Shown: positions 17,115 through 61,552 of the stretch, one piece after another | Numbering within the stretch: position 1 is the first letter of the stretch | Layout of the letters: each line of letters starts with the position of its first letter | Source: Siniperca chuatsi | Lineage: Eukaryota > Chordata > Actinopteri > Centrarchiformes > Sinipercidae | Reading direction: 5' to 3' | Length of the DNA: 64,000 nucleotides | NCBI RefSeq assembly: GCF_020085105.1 | Contig: NC_058064.1 | Span: forward strand, 22,297,323 to 22,361,322 | Notes under the pieces: generated by a model | The model's input: only the letters and a program-made list of their open reading frames with translations | Databases searched by the model: none | What the model was told of the DNA's origin: nothing | Translations under genes and position numbers: made by a program

Positions 17115-18046
17115 GATTGTTCCTTTCCATCACTTTGCCATTGTTGGTGTATGCATTTAGCCTTGTTAACCTTGTTATGTGACAATGAAAACTCTTTGTG
17201 GATGTGGGTGAAGGACAGGATTTTTGAGTTGAGTTGCTTTCACTATGCACATAATATATACATTTAAGCCCCATTGTGTTGTTTATACATAGTACGTACG
17301 TACGTACATATATACATAGTAAGGCTTCTGACCGCTTCAGTTGATGTTCTGAGTGTGAGTTTCCAGATGAGGAGAATCTGAGGCATTGGGTTTGTGTGGA
17401 CAGCTATGTTGCTCCATCAGGCCTGTACCTGAGACATAATGAGTGTCAAAAGCTTTCAAAAGATCTACAGAGCATGCAACTCTAGTTGGTTTAACTTCAC
17501 AGAGTCTCTCCCTTTTCTTTGTCATTTCTCCATAACAATAAAGATGTTAAATAAAAGAGACCATATAAGCCTTCTACAGATTACTTAAAACTGCCAAAAT
17601 GGAAAATACAGTTTGTTCTTTGAAAATCTGAAACTGACAAATAAAAGCATTTTTTTAATTTTCCAAATTCAGGGTAATATCCCAAAACAACAGCGCATAG
17701 CAGTGGAAAGCATATATTTACAATGCTACTTACAGTACTTTAGAAGTAGACTAAATTATGATTTTAAACAAAAATTGTATGAATTTAATCAACTCTAACT
17801 GACGCAGATTATTATTAGCGTGGAGATCGGTTAGTGTTTTTCTGTGATATAAACAACCCGAAACAACAGATTTAAACAGCCGTTTTGCATAATTCAACTT
17901 GAGTGTGACAATGGTGCCTCGTAGTGGACAGTACCCAGCGCGAGGTTTTCGATAAACTCCGACTTGAACCGTACATATGCGAAAGAGGCCGAGCTGGAGC
18001 GGAGCTGTCCGGAACATCCGGCTATAGCTCCTCAACATAAACAGCA
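17115..18046 (+). promoter_or_regulatory. region upstream of mkrn1, promoter and 5' UTR expected here
   Basis: The last 150 bases before the mkrn1 start are richer in GC and CpG (gcgaaagaggccgagctggagcgg) than the AT-rich sequence further up, fitting a TATA-less housekeeping promoter. No transcription start can be fixed from sequence alone. A short tacg repeat lies near 17290. Confidence 0.35.
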
Positions 18047-49318
<31,272 letters not shown>

Positions 49319-49447
49319 CATCCCCACCCATTAACCTCCCCACCCCCCATGTATACTAGACACTAGAATGGACTGTCTTGTGTGAGTGATGGACAGTAGC
49401 TTTTTCCCCATCCCCTGTATTGTGGCAGTGCCTTTAAGCAGGCCATT

Positions 49448-49453
49448 AATAAA
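49448..49453 (+). terminator. mkrn1 poly(A) signal
   Basis: AATAAA lies 130 bases after the stop (ccattaataaatgaac) and about 20 bases before a genomic A run (49470-49487). That spacing fits a cleavage site, though the A run could also promote internal priming in cDNA. Confidence 0.75.
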
Positions 49454-49489
49454 TGAACTTATAAAAGATGAAAAAAAAAAAAAAAAATC

Positions 49490-52400
49490 CAACAAGTCAG
49501 TGCGCTCATGCTAAACATTTTCTAGACATCTATCCTCGTGAGTCTATCTTGTGCGGTTCATGTTAAAAGGTAAAATAATAAAATTACAAAAATAACTCAA
49601 TATAAGATTTAACAAAAATTATAACTTTCTTCAAATATTGCTAATAAACATTGTCAAGTTTATTTGTGGATGTGGGTTTGACTTGTTTATCATCTACCCA
49701 GGTGTAAATACATACGTCTCAGACTGAGGATGTGAACTTACTCAGCAGCATTTACTGTAATCATGATGGACATGTTGTAAGATTTTACTGACGGTTTTTG
49801 AAAGCCGGAACTTCTTTTTTTTTTTTTTTCTTTATTAAAGCTGCTGATGTTCAATACATTATTATAATCATTGTCATATTGTACTGAAAAGTATTTACTG
49901 TGGCCCCTAGAAATCTATGCTTGCTTTTTTTTTTTTTTCAGGGTTAAAAAGCCTTTCCATTTCGCGTTTAGATCATAATGGAACACAAGCTGTTCATCAA
50001 ATCCTGAACAATGAAATTCTTGTAGGGTTTGTGGCTGTTTAAAGCAGGGTGACCACTATCCCTGATCTTTGATCGCCATCTTTGTAACTTCAGTCACAAA
50101 TTCGTTACAGAAAAAAATGTTAAAGATATGAATGCACCAGATGGTAGGCAAACTTCTTGGAGACTTGTAAGGTGGGGAAAAACAAAGTCAGAGAGTGGAA
50201 AGTAACAATGCAGGATTTGTTTTACATTCACCGGCTAGAGTGTATCAACTCAAATCTTTAAATTTTGAGCTTGTAAAATTATGTTGAGTAATAATTTCAA
50301 AGCCTGTGGTTGTTTATGACCTTTTGTTTAGTGTATAAACAGCATGAGAATGTTTAAATAAAATATGTGCACAAATCAATGGCCAGGTTACACAAAAAGA
50401 AAACATGACCCTGTTTTTACCTGTCCTTGTGTAACCTCTCTGTTGATATCATCTGTGCATGAAATTTATTTAGACAACTACAAATCTTTTCTGCTCATTC
50501 AAAAACTTCAACATCTCATGCAGAGTTTTTTCACAGTTTTACAAAGGCTGATCTACAACCATAAGGTTTAAACCGAAATTTATCAAGCACACTAATTTGA
50601 GGCCACAGAGTGCTGCTCAGTGCTGCCTCTGGTGACTGGAATCTATATTACTGCAATACTACTGAACAAAATGGTAGTCACCTTTTTTATTTATCTCCCA
50701 GCCACCAGCGGCAGCACTGCTGTCGGTGAGTGAGGAAGAATTTCCCATTCTTCAGTAACAAAGTTTCTGAGCTGCTCAGTGACTGAAGTGTCGGGGTTAC
50801 GGAGACAGCGATCTAGGACCCTGATAAATTGTATGACAGGTCCTGGTTCAGGGCTAGGGGTAAACCTGCTAAGGTTGTGCTAAGTCGTCGTCTTTCTCCC
50901 TCCACATCCCCCACCCCCACCCCCCCTCCGAAACACACACACACACACACACCCACCCCTTCCTCTTCTCCCCCCCTTACATGCACACACACGTATGCAC
51001 CTGTTGTAGTCTGGGAAACATACTGCCTTTGAATGAAGAATGAATTTACTGTGCAGTTAAGGTGAAATGTTATGTGTTTATTTTAAATCTTTTCCCCTCC
51101 ACCATCCTGAATCTCAGCATCCAGGAACACCTGTGGTACCAAAAAGCAAGTCCTTCCTCAGAACCAGGTTAAAGAGAGAGAGAGAGAGAGAACACTTGTG
51201 ATTACAAACTCTTCAGCAGACTGACGGCGCAGAGAATCATGGAGCTGAGACTTTTAATTTCCCACCCCACCAGTGTAAAGTGTAGATTCACTGTTCTCCG
51301 TTGGCTTCACTGAGTAATGCATACTAAGCTTTGCTGCTGAGATGCTCATCCACAGACTCCTGATAGCATGGTCTCAACCTGTTGAACTCCATTGGAATGC
51401 ATATGTTTATACTGAAATGTGTGTTTTCTATGTTCCACAGCCATCCATCTTAACTTGAATTAAAGTTTATTATCAATCTCTGTACTGTATCAAGTCTAAA
51501 TCTTTTTGCTTGTCTTGTCTGTTTCAGTTACAGTAAAAACATGAAACTATTTCAACTTGAAAACATGTCCGCGCTCCCTTAAAAACGATTAGTTAACTAA
51601 TAATTTGTAAAGAGTTTGTTCTGTAGTTCTAATATACAACTCAATAAATTAAAGCTGCACTAATCAATATTTGTACTAAAAATAATAGTAATACAATAGT
51701 AATGTGAAAAGTCCCCTCAGGAGCTGGTGGAGACTAAATAACAGGAGATTGAATGTTGAACTCCAGGGGCCCAAAAAGATCCAGGCTTACAAAGTGTCAA
51801 CTGCTTTGTGCTAATTTAACTGAACATGTATTAAGGGTTATGCAGCCATTACAATATCAGGTGACATAATTGGGACCTTAAGGTGGGTCCTGCTTTATTA
51901 CCTGATCTTGAGGTCCTGTCTTGAAGAGGGTCCTCTACTTTCAGGACCATCATTATTTCAGTTTTGTGCTTATATTCCTAAAATGCAAATTCCTAAATGA
52001 ATGTCTTTCCAAATGACTACCAGCTAGTACTGTAGCATAAAAAACTGTATACATTGCACAAAGAGTGCACTCAAAAGCAACACTGATGAGTAATAACACA
52101 GTGCATAGAGCACCTTTCTGTATAAGATGTAGCCGATATACAAATACACAACAGATAATAATTTTGATATAATTTTTGTCATTAGGAATTGAAGACCTTT
52201 TTTCTTCTAATTAGGTTAGGCCCATTGTTAGGCGATACAAGGGGCTTCAAACATAACCAGTGCATGTGAAGGCATCACTTTGGCCTCTTGGAGCTGCTGA
52301 TGGGAATTTGTGTTTATTGTTGTAATTTACAGACTAAATAATTGATTGAAAAACGAACTAATAAAGAAGTGAAATCACTGTTGTCAAAAGCAGATGTAGG

Positions 52401-52534
52401 CCTTTTGAAGCAGCTGCAGCCTAGTCCATTCCATCAGGGCCCCTGCCTTTCTTTGCGCATGTCTCTTTCTCTCCACCTTTCCAAGCATCAAGAAGGAAGA
52501 AAAGCGGAGAAAGGGAGGCGACCGCACAAATACA
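49490..52534. other. mkrn1-tmem121b intergenic DNA
   Basis: No gene was recognised. It contains T runs (49810-49830, 49925-49940), a C-rich/CA stretch (50905-50995), a short GA repeat (51173-51190) and AT-rich sequence. The last 200 bases before 52535 become GC-richer and are probably tmem121b promoter and 5' UTR. Confidence 0.4.
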
Positions 52535-53707
52535 ATGCTCTCAGAAACTGGAAACGACAATCCGAAGGCCGACTATCTATCCGAAGCGAGCTTTTGCCCG
52601 GACTCCCCCGTCTCCTCTTCTCCGCAATCTGGGCAGCTGAGTAGGAGGCGGGACACCCAGACCACCAGCGGCAGCATCATCCCGGAGGAGAGCGGTAGCA
52701 TCCAGCCCCTGGTCTCCTCAACCGCGGCCGCCTGCATAATGACATCGGGGGAGTTCATGCAGACCGCTCCCCTGCTGGGGTACAAATCCAAGAGGAGCCT
52801 GTTGTACAAGGCGCTCTGCTTCCTCCTCCTCATCTTCCAAGGCGGCATTCTGGACTTCTACCTCATCATTTTTACCGACCTGTACTGGTGCTCGTGGATA
52901 GCCACGGACCTGGTGGTGATCTCGGGCTGGGGGATTTTCTTCATGAAGAACGCGCGGAGCAAGAGGGAGCGGGCCTGCGGCTTCCACCAGAAGAGCTCCA
53001 TCTTCGGCTGCAACCTCGGGGAGTTCACGTACGCCTACCTGGCCTGGCTCATCTATGTCATTGCCTGCACTCCGAAGGTGGTGCTCATCCTGGAGACATC
53101 CATCCTGGACCTGATCGCGCTCAAGGTCCCGTGCGGAGTGACCGGCTTCAAGATCATCATGCTGCTGTCCGCACCGCTGCTCTTCTGCCTCATCAACTCC
53201 ATCATCGAAGATTTAAACGGGGCGACGCGGCACCACTCCCAGAGCTGCTTCCTGAGCACCTGCCTGGACCTGCTGGACAGCTACACACTGGTGGAGATGC
53301 TGCTAAGGAACGAGATCCCCACCGTCTATCTGAAGTACACCGTGATCTCGGTGTACTTCGTGGCCCTGGCAGTGCCGGTGATCTGGCTCTACGAGCTGAC
53401 GGCGTCGGAGCTGCGCTGCCGGTGGCTGTGGGCCCGCTTCTCCACGGGCCTGGTGGTCAACGCGCCCCTGCTGGTGGTCAGGTGTTTCCAGGTCTTTGTG
53501 TACAAGATGCCGGTGTCGGTGTTCATGTTCAAAAACATCTTCTTCTTGGTGTGCAAGTTCCTGGAGCTGGTGGAGCAGTGTGTCGCGGTGCGGGGGGTGC
53601 GGAGGCTGGCCGGCGGCAACAACCCGGCCCAGTTCTCCCACTGCGTATCCGAGAACGACATGTGTCCGCACGGATACGTCAACACCCTGGCCGTCACCCA
53701 GTCCTAG
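52535..53707 (+). CDS. tmem121b: tmem121b (CECR6 family) multi-pass membrane protein, single exon
   Basis: A 390-codon uninterrupted frame, unlike the broken transposon frames around it. TMEM121B (formerly CECR6, cat eye syndrome region) is a multi-pass membrane protein of unknown biochemical role. Shared features with human: TDLYWCSWIATDLVV (residues 114-128), YAYLAWLIYVIACTPKVVLI (167-186), TSILDLI (188-194), a CFLSTCLDLLDSYTLVE block (238-254), FMFKNIFFLVCKFLE (330-344) and the C-terminus HGYVNTLAV (379-387). The N-terminal 85 residues are polar, Ser-rich and poorly conserved, as in human but shorter (human about 578 residues). Hydrophobic segments are near 90-112, 120-137, 166-186, 205-225, 266-288, 303-322 and 328-345. 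The ATG has A at -3; the 5' part is GC-rich. The stop TAG is at 53705. A tmem121 paralogue was considered; the motif set favours 121b. Confidence 0.93.
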   Translation: MLSETGNDNPKADYLSEASFCPDSPVSSSPQSGQLSRRRDTQTTSGSIIPEESGSIQPLVSSTAAACIMTSGEFMQTAPLLGYKSKRSLLYKALCFLLLIFQGGILDFYLIIFTDLYWCSWIATDLVVISGWGIFFMKNARSKRERACGFHQKSSIFGCNLGEFTYAYLAWLIYVIACTPKVVLILETSILDLIALKVPCGVTGFKIIMLLSAPLLFCLINSIIEDLNGATRHHSQSCFLSTCLDLLDSYTLVEMLLRNEIPTVYLKYTVISVYFVALAVPVIWLYELTASELRCRWLWARFSTGLVVNAPLLVVRCFQVFVYKMPVSVFMFKNIFFLVCKFLELVEQCVAVRGVRRLAGGNNPAQFSHCVSENDMCPHGYVNTLAVTQS

Positions 53708-54400
53708 AGCCCGGCTGAGGGCCGGCTCCGCGGTGATGGCGGGGAAAGGAGGAGTCGTGCTGCGCTCCAGACACGGCTGGAAATTGGAAAATCCCACTTA
53801 GGTCCGAATTCCAACCCCAGCCTCTGCTTCCAGATAGTGGCTTTGAGTGAGGACTTGAAAAGCAGGCCAACACTCCAAACCTACTGTACGGTATTTAGGC
53901 AACAAAACAGTGTATGGAAAAGTCATTTACTTGGTGCAATCATATTACAAAGTAAATTAACATTTAAAGGAAAAACTAATTATTCAAATAGGCTACATTT
54001 CACCCAAATTGCAAAAATACATGTTTTCTCAATTACCTCTAGTGGTGAGCTGAGATTACTGCCTCCACCTCAATACACTAACCTGAGCAGGCCCCAGGGG
54101 ACAGGGACTGCTGAGCCCCCTGTGTCCCCCACCTGAGTTACATTGATTAAACACTCATTTATTTGAGGATGTGAACCGTGTAAGCATAATATCAACTAAG
54201 ATAATAACAACATTAAAACTAGATTTTAAAACTGGACCTCTATAAAAGAGGGGTCTTATACAAAAAATAAATAAATTACATTTTAAAAATTCAGCTGCAA
54301 CATGTCTTTCCACAAACAGTGTCTCTGTCACTCTGGATAATTCACAGAACACACTGAAGGTAGCTTTCATTGGAATTGCTTTATAACAAAGAAATAGTTC
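53708..54400 (+). other. tmem121b 3' flank, 3' UTR expected
   Basis: The sequence is GC-rich for about 100 bases and then AT-rich. No recognised gene. AATAAA-like hexamers near 54265 and beyond may mark the transcript end, but this cannot be confirmed. Confidence 0.35.
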
Positions 54401-54402
54401 CT

Positions 54403-54523
54403 ATTCAATTCAATTTTTTTTATATCGCGCCAATTCACAACAGAAGTTATCTCATTGCGCTTTTCCAATAGAGCAGGTCTAGACCGAACTCTATAGGACA
54501 AGTGCAATGAGATAACTTCTATA
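54403..54523 (-). mobile_element. L2 3' end with an inverted partial copy
   Basis: 54403-54487 is a minus-strand L2 3' module (caattcacaacagaagttat, ggtctagacc inverted). It is followed directly by a plus-strand piece (actctataggacaagtgcaa, gagataacttct, 54489-54522). The two halves pair as a hairpin. Confidence 0.7.
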
Positions 54524-55099
54524 AAAACTGTCTTGTGTTCTTTGGATTGCCCTGAGTAAAGCTTTGGAAATTTTAAAATGTTGTGAGCACAAACTGAATT
54601 ATATCCACCTCCATTGTATAGGGGTGAAGGCAGAAATCTCAGAGATAAATATATAAACAATTTGACAAATTCTAATGAAAATATCTGCAGGGTTAGATTC
54701 CACTAGAATGACAATATCAGCAAACCCACATTATTAAATAGTCTATGTAATGATGAGAGCAACCCAAAGAGACTTAACAGTTATAATTTGCTTATTGGGG
54801 GCCCCTTGGTGTCTGTGGGCACCAAGGCAGCTGCTTAGTAGTTTGGTTGTATCAAGGACTTGCCAGTACAAACTCCTTCACTGATTAACAACCAGTTTTC
54901 TACATGTTGTAAAGTTGCAAATGTGTCCCTTACACAGATTTTAAAAAGAAGGAGCAGAACCTCAGAAAGCATCTACTCTCTCTTTGGTTTTTCAGCCTAG
55001 GTAAAATTGAGCTGTGGGCCGCTAGCAAGTAGTTACAGTCCTGTATTGCATTTTGACACAGGACCCATCTATAAGACAAGGCCCCATGACTGGAAAAAA

Positions 55100-55258
55100 A
55101 ATGCAGCAGCCACCTTAGGGCCCTTGGTGCATATTACCGAACAACTTTGTAATGAATCAAATTACCACAAAGTGATTGCGACATACAACTTGAGGCCTTC
55201 GGGGCCCCTGAGGGTCTGGGCCTCTGGGGCAGTTGCCCGCTTGGTAATCCAGCCGTGA
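55100..55258. repeat. right end of a hAT-like repeat (family with 63165)
   Basis: ggggcccctgagggtctggg and ttggtaatccagccgtg recur at 63280-63335 (gagaatctggggcccctggg, ggttggtaatccagcc). The ...aatccagcc end resembles termini of old teleost hAT repeats. No coding content. Confidence 0.45.
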
Positions 55259-56246
<988 letters not shown>

Positions 56247-56627
56247 CGTGCTACTTTTTAGTGCTTTATAATATATGGAATCCCATTTCTTTCAAAAATC
56301 AATTAAAAAGGAGAAAAAAATTAGTGATGATAAAAATAACATTTCAGTATGTCATGACAGTAAGTAATTATGACAATCTCTTACTGAGCCAAGTCAATTA
56401 TGAGATATGAAGTCTGAGTCACAATCTTGACCTAAGTCATATCTTTTACATAAAGCTGCACTGATTAATATTTTTATATTAACAATGGATCAAATGGCTA
56501 TGTGTAATGTATTGTTGCTCATAATAAGGAACTCACAAATAATTATTCCCAACTCTGCAGTTCCTCTCATCTCTACAAGGAGCTGCTTCCAAAACAATGA
56601 GCTAAAAGAAGTTTTGGTTTTCCAGTC

Positions 56628-56870
56628 GGTATCCCCCCTCTCATCAACCTTATATGGCCGCCCACCATTGAGTCTGGTTCTGCTCAAGGTTTCTGCCTCT
56701 TAAAGAAAGTTTTTCCTTGCCACTGTCGCCAAGTCCTTGCTCACGGTGGGATTTGTTGGGTCTCTGTAATTAATATTATAAAGCAGCCTAGACCTGCTCT
56801 ATAGGAAAAGTGCAATGAGATAACTTCTGTTATGAATTGGTGCTATATAAATATAACTGAGTTGAATTGA
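56628..56870 (+). mobile_element. L2-like LINE 3' UTR, 5'-truncated
   Basis: It carries the full 3' module: accattgagtctggttctgc, ggtttctgcctcttaaag, ttttccttgccactgtcgcc, ggtctagac-like tagacctgctctataggaaa, and a gttgaattga tail. This is the most complete copy of the 3' module outside the main LINE. Confidence 0.8.
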
Positions 56871-57790
56871 ACCTGGTTTCCAGCGGCAGCAGCCGGCAGC
56901 TGTTTTCAGTGAAAAAGCTCTGATAAGGATGAAGACCCACTGAATGTAGTGCTATTCAAAGCTTAGCCCTAAGTATTTTCTATGGGATGTAAGTGCCTCT
57001 CAAAGCAAGTCATAATAATACTCATGACAATTGTTATTTTTTATCATCCCTAATTTTTTCTTTCGATTACCTGGTGGAAATGGGCTTCCATGACATCACT
57101 CTCCCCCTGTTTTGTGCTACAAAGAAATTCAGCAGATCAGTGATCTCATCAGTTTAATGTGATTATACTCTTACTTACTATTATACTTCAGTATAATATA
57201 AATATATACAATTTGACATTTTGGGAAATACAATTGTTTTTACTGCTGGCCCAACAAATCAAAAACTTTATCATTTACATGACGTATCTTGTTTGTTCAA
57301 CATTTTTAGAAACTATAACTGAGATGTCGTTGGTTTAGGTGCATTTAGAATTTGAACTAGGCCAATAACTGCAAGATCTTCCCCAGAAAAAGACAGGATT
57401 GGCTGTTTGTTGAAACACTTAAAATGACCTACATTTATGTGTTTCTGACATGCAACCTCTTGGGTGTCCTTTCTCTGAGGGAAAGACAGAAGTACAGTTG
57501 CATGACAATGCTATAGTGCCACTAACACAAACAACTTTTTGGGTGTGCAAAGTGTTGGACTTTGACACCGGAGATTGCCAACATTCAATGCTGATGCTTT
57601 ACAAAAGTGACATCATTCAAGGTACAAGGTCATTTATTTATCATTTTACAACACTTGGTTGTATAATGAAATGAAAGTTTGTAGTGCCTTCATGCTACAC
57701 ACATAGAACATAACAGAAAATTAAATTCATATTAAAATAGGGTAAAATAAATAAAATAAAACAATATATACAGTTATTTATATACATAGT
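56871..57790. other. intergenic DNA, nothing recognised
   Basis: A frame at 57450-57674 has a Cys-containing start but no recognisable family. Confidence 0.3.
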
Positions 57791-58066
57791 CTACACGTAT
57801 ACACCCAGGAAATAATCCTGCAGCACAGCGCAGGTGTGTCTGGTGGAATTTAAACAGCGGAAAGAGACAGTGATGATAATATGGTTTCCATCTTCATATA
57901 AAAAGAGTCCTCCTCCTTTCATCTCGCCAGAGTCTTGCGCTCTGTCAGCTCGGAACACGGTCCGCCCGTCCAGTGCTTGATCTGGGACGCTGATGGAGCA
58001 GGTCTCTGTAAAGATGTGGGCACAACAGTCTCTGATTCTGAGTCCCATTTTGTCCAGACCGGACAT
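57791..58066 (-). CDS. unassigned minus-strand coding-like segment
   Basis: The 91-codon minus frame reads RIRDCCAHIFTETCSISVPD, then GGGLFLYEDGNHIIITVSF and RHTCAVLQDYFLGVYV, ending in a natural stop. It is compositionally coding-like (balanced residues, no low complexity) and the minus strand just upstream of the first conserved residues has an AG (gggactcag), so this could be the last exon of a gene reading leftward. I do not recognise the family. The C-terminus DYFLGVYV loosely recalls TNF-family ends, but the rest does not fit. It could equally be a pseudogene or chance frame. Confidence 0.3.
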   Translation of the reverse strand: MSGLDKMGLRIRDCCAHIFTETCSISVPDQALDGRTVFRADRAQDSGEMKGGGLFLYEDGNHIIITVSFRCLNSTRHTCAVLQDYFLGVYV

Positions 58067-58736
58067 TAGTCAGGAGCAGCCTTAGATCCACGCTGGGCCA
58101 GCATGGCTCCTCTCCCGGCTCTTCCTCTCCTCTTGGGTGATCACAGCAGCCGCTGTTGTGCCTGCCTTGTCCGGTTGATCTAGCTCAAAGTCTGCTGTTC
58201 TTTAATCCAAACCCCACTTTCCACCATCATTGACCTTTTCATCTGACTTTAGACAGTCAAACAATCAGACTAAAAATGTCAGACTGTTCCATTAAAATGA
58301 TCCATGGAATTTAAACAAGTGAAAGTGACATACATGCTGTATCCAACAGGTTGTGTTGAAAATCCATCTTTTTCAGAGTGTATGTAGAAGTTTACACATT
58401 GATGAGTTGAAATGGGAGACAGTCTGCATCCAGGTGCTGCTGGGAACAGCACAGGTGATACCAAGCTACATTTCAGTGGGTCAGTGCATTTACTAGACTG
58501 ACACTACAGCTGTGATTAACAGCAGGTACAGTATGTCATGGCATGATCACTGTCCTCCATGATTAGCTCTTTATTAAGCTTAGTAATGTTGTGTCTAGCA
58601 ACATTGGCTGATCAAAGTATATTAGATAAGTATATAGGACTGAAGATGATGTCAGAGGGGTCTGAAGTGATTTTAGTGCCTAATATTTTGGAGCTGAATG
58701 AACTGTGAATTTACACAGTGAGGGAATCTGTGCAAT

Positions 58737-59159
58737 TTGCCAGCTTTGTTTGCTTCTCTGCGAGCGATCAGTGTATGCAGGTCAGAGGTTGTGCCTTGTG
58801 AGCATTGTGGGAGTACTGCTGAGGGGTCAAGACTGATGGTCTGGGTCTGTTTTTCCTGGTTTGGTCTAGGTCCCTCAGTTCCAATGATGGGAAATCTTAT
58901 TGCTACATTATACAATGACATTTTAAATTATAGTTTCTTCCGACTTTGTGTCAACAGCTTGGGGAAAGTCCTTCTCTGTGTCAACACAACAATGTGGTTT
59001 TCCCAGTTTTGTGTGGAAGAACTTGACTGGCCTGCACAGAGCCCTGACCTCAACCCCATCCACCACAATCCAGGCCTTATCACCCATCAGGGGCCGACTG
59101 ACATATGGCTGGAATGGTTGGATGTCTACAAATACTTTTGGTCATGCAGTTGTACATAG
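58737..59159 (+). pseudogene. Tc1-like transposase relic
   Basis: The 140-codon frame contains LMVWVCFSWFGLGPSVPMMG, YNDILNYS, then WFSQFCVEELDWPAQSPDLN followed by Pro. These are the Tc1 blocks around the second and third catalytic residues, but the second Asp region (QDNAPxH type) is replaced by CVNTTMW and the end is lost in a frameshift. It belongs to a different Tc1 family from 42224. The flanks are undefined. Confidence 0.75.
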
Positions 59160-61069
59160 TAATACAGACTGAACTGAAAAATCAGTGAATCACAAAACAA
59201 GAATGAAGTATGTAACTGTGTCAACAAGATATGGCTTTCAAGCTGTATTGGAATGAACTGATACCAGTGACTGACTAGAGGAAAGCAATCTCAAAACATG
59301 CAGTTTGCTTAGAAAATGGCCAGCATTGATGCAAAGTGTATGAGATTTGTTGAAAAAAATAAATAAAAAAAAAGGTAAAACATGCAAACACCAAGTGTGA
59401 CTTGCCAAACAAGTTAGCCTGGACTCCAATTCTGCTCAAATGGTTCTGCATGTTGTACAGTGTCAGGTGGAACCAGCAAGGATTAAGAGCTTAGTTTATA
59501 TTAATTTAAAATGAACTGAATCTCTGTCTAATTTAAAGGTACACTGTCAGGATGTTATTGTTTCCATTAGCATTCTAAATATTCAAAAAACATACATTTG
59601 TAAATTTGGGTCCATTATTGTACATTTTGCCAAAATCAGGGAATTGTTCGTTTACCTTTAAGGGTCCTGACAAACCAAATTGACTTGAAAGACTTGGTGC
59701 TGTCAAAAAATGATGGCTGTATTGCCTCATGCTGAATTGTTGGGTTGCTGGGTCTACATGTAGTTCAGCTTTGATTGGAGCATTGTGGGTAAACGGGCGG
59801 GACTTCGGTTCAGTCAATGCAATAGATTGTTATTCTAAATAATGAATTAATAACGATCATTATTATTTAGAACTATGAAGGAAATTCTTGTGAGCTGGTC
59901 AACTCTGATGATGAAGAAGGTTTCTGGAGACTCAGGATGTCTTACACAGCAATGTTTAATGAGACTCGGCCGAGGAGACAGTGATATCAGCAGTACAAGG
60001 TGAAACCCAGTGCAGTGCCAAAACCAAGTATGAAGGTCTCTTCCTGATCCACAATATTTATCCTTTACTAGCCCTATAGAATCTAATGTGTTCTCCCTAC
60101 AAGGTTAGGATTCTCCAGCCTACATATGTTCACTCTTCCTATTGGATGGTGAACTGTAAATCTTACTGACAGTCACATTGGAGCTAACAGGTCAAATGTG
60201 GTGCATTCTACAGGGAAATCAGTCAGTATTTCCTTCTATGCCTGAGACAAGAGCTACTATCAGGCCTTGGGGTTGCCTAGGTAACAGCCCCATCTGCCTG
60301 CCCAGCTGTCCTTCCTCCCAGATGAGAGCGACAGATATGGAGACAGTGAACTATGGCTAGGGAACATACAGGGATCACTTGCAGCCCTAGAAATGGAGTT
60401 GACCTCTGACTGCTGTAGTGTCCTGCCTTTCACCTGTTACTCACATCTCTACACACGAGGCCGCTAAGGAAAATTCCTTCACAAGAACAATAAAATAGAT
60501 AATAATTAAATAGCCTGACAAAATAATCTCAAGGTCAGTTTTGCTTTTTCCAGAGCTTTGAACCACATCTCACAGTCTTCCTCAGTGGATAGAGTTTGCT
60601 CAGGTGTCATCATTTGACCTAAGTGAGGATCTTTGGTCACATGACAGGTCTGTGTTCACAGACGGTCTCTGGTGACAGATGTGAATATCATCCTTGAACT
60701 TTCTCTGGTCAACCACTGGGTGCTTTTCATTAGCACATTGAGTGCTATTTATATGTTTGGCATGACTGACTACCTAACTGACAATAGCTTATCCTGAACA
60801 AAATTCAATGAGACACATTCTTACGCAGCTATGTGGTATATTATTGTGGAGATAACAATAATGCAAGTAAATAAATAGTATAACAAATAACATAAATACA
60901 TAAATTAGAAGATTTAAAAGGAATATTGAATGATGATTTAAATCAACAACAGTTATCAGTTACTACTAATAATCAGCTACGTTCAACAATTTACATATCT
61001 AAATGAATAAAGGCCTCTTGACTTTTATAGGCCTATAAGAGATTCTCCTTATTTATCGATGAAAGATAA
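59160..61069. other. intergenic DNA, nothing recognised
   Basis: AT-rich, with only short open frames. No recognisable exon or element. Confidence 0.3.
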
Positions 61070-61165
61070 TTCAATTCAATTCAATTTTATTTATATAGCG
61101 CCAATTCATAACAGAAGTTATCTCATTGCACTTCCTATAGAGCAGGTCTAGACCGTACTCTTTAG
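61070..61165 (-). mobile_element. L2 3' end, antisense
   Basis: ttcaattcaattttatttat, atagcgccaattcataacag and gagcaggtctagaccgtact match the reverse complement of 15770-15862. Confidence 0.8.
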
Positions 61166-61272
61166 AATCTCGACCTTACTCTTTATAACCAAACAACCAA
61201 GCAATAACATGATCATACATCCAGATAATGTAAGGTTCTGAAATTGTTCTTAAATAAGGAGTTCTGTGGACG

Positions 61273-61552
61273 TTCGGGGGCGACTGTGGCGGGTCGTCCA
61301 CCAATCGGAAGGTTGGCGGTTCGATCCCAGCTTCCCCCAGCTCACATGTTGAAGTGTCCTTGGGCAAGACACTGAACCCCGAATTGCGAGGTGTGTGAGT
61401 GTGTGTGAATGATTAGTTTCTTTCAACTGATGAGCAGTTGGCACCTGCCATCAGTGTATGAATGTGTGTGTATGGGGTAAATGTGATATGTAGTTAAAGC
61501 ACTTTGAGTAGTCAGAAAGACTAAAAAGTACAGTCCATTTACCATTCCATCT
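61273..61552 (+). repeat. tRNA-derived SINE, near full length
   Basis: It begins cgactgtggcgggtcgtccacc (part of the A-box lost), with B-box ggcggttcgatcccag, then ccttgggcaagacactgaacc, ggcacctgccatcagtgtatg, gcactttgagtagtcagaaa and acagtccatttacc. It is the most complete copy of this SINE in the window. Confidence 0.75.

Noticed and set aside
52888..53718. 276-codon plus-strand frame inside tmem121b
   Set aside because: It is an overlapping frame created by the GC-rich codons of tmem121b; its Arg/Gly/Pro/His-rich content matches no domain.
53303..53797. 164-codon minus-strand frame over the tmem121b 3' end
   Set aside because: Antisense shadow of the conserved tmem121b frame with low-information composition.
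57791..58066. assignment of the orphan segment to the TNF ligand family
   Set aside because: Only the last eight residues recall a TNF end; the expected preceding strands are not in order, so no family is claimed.
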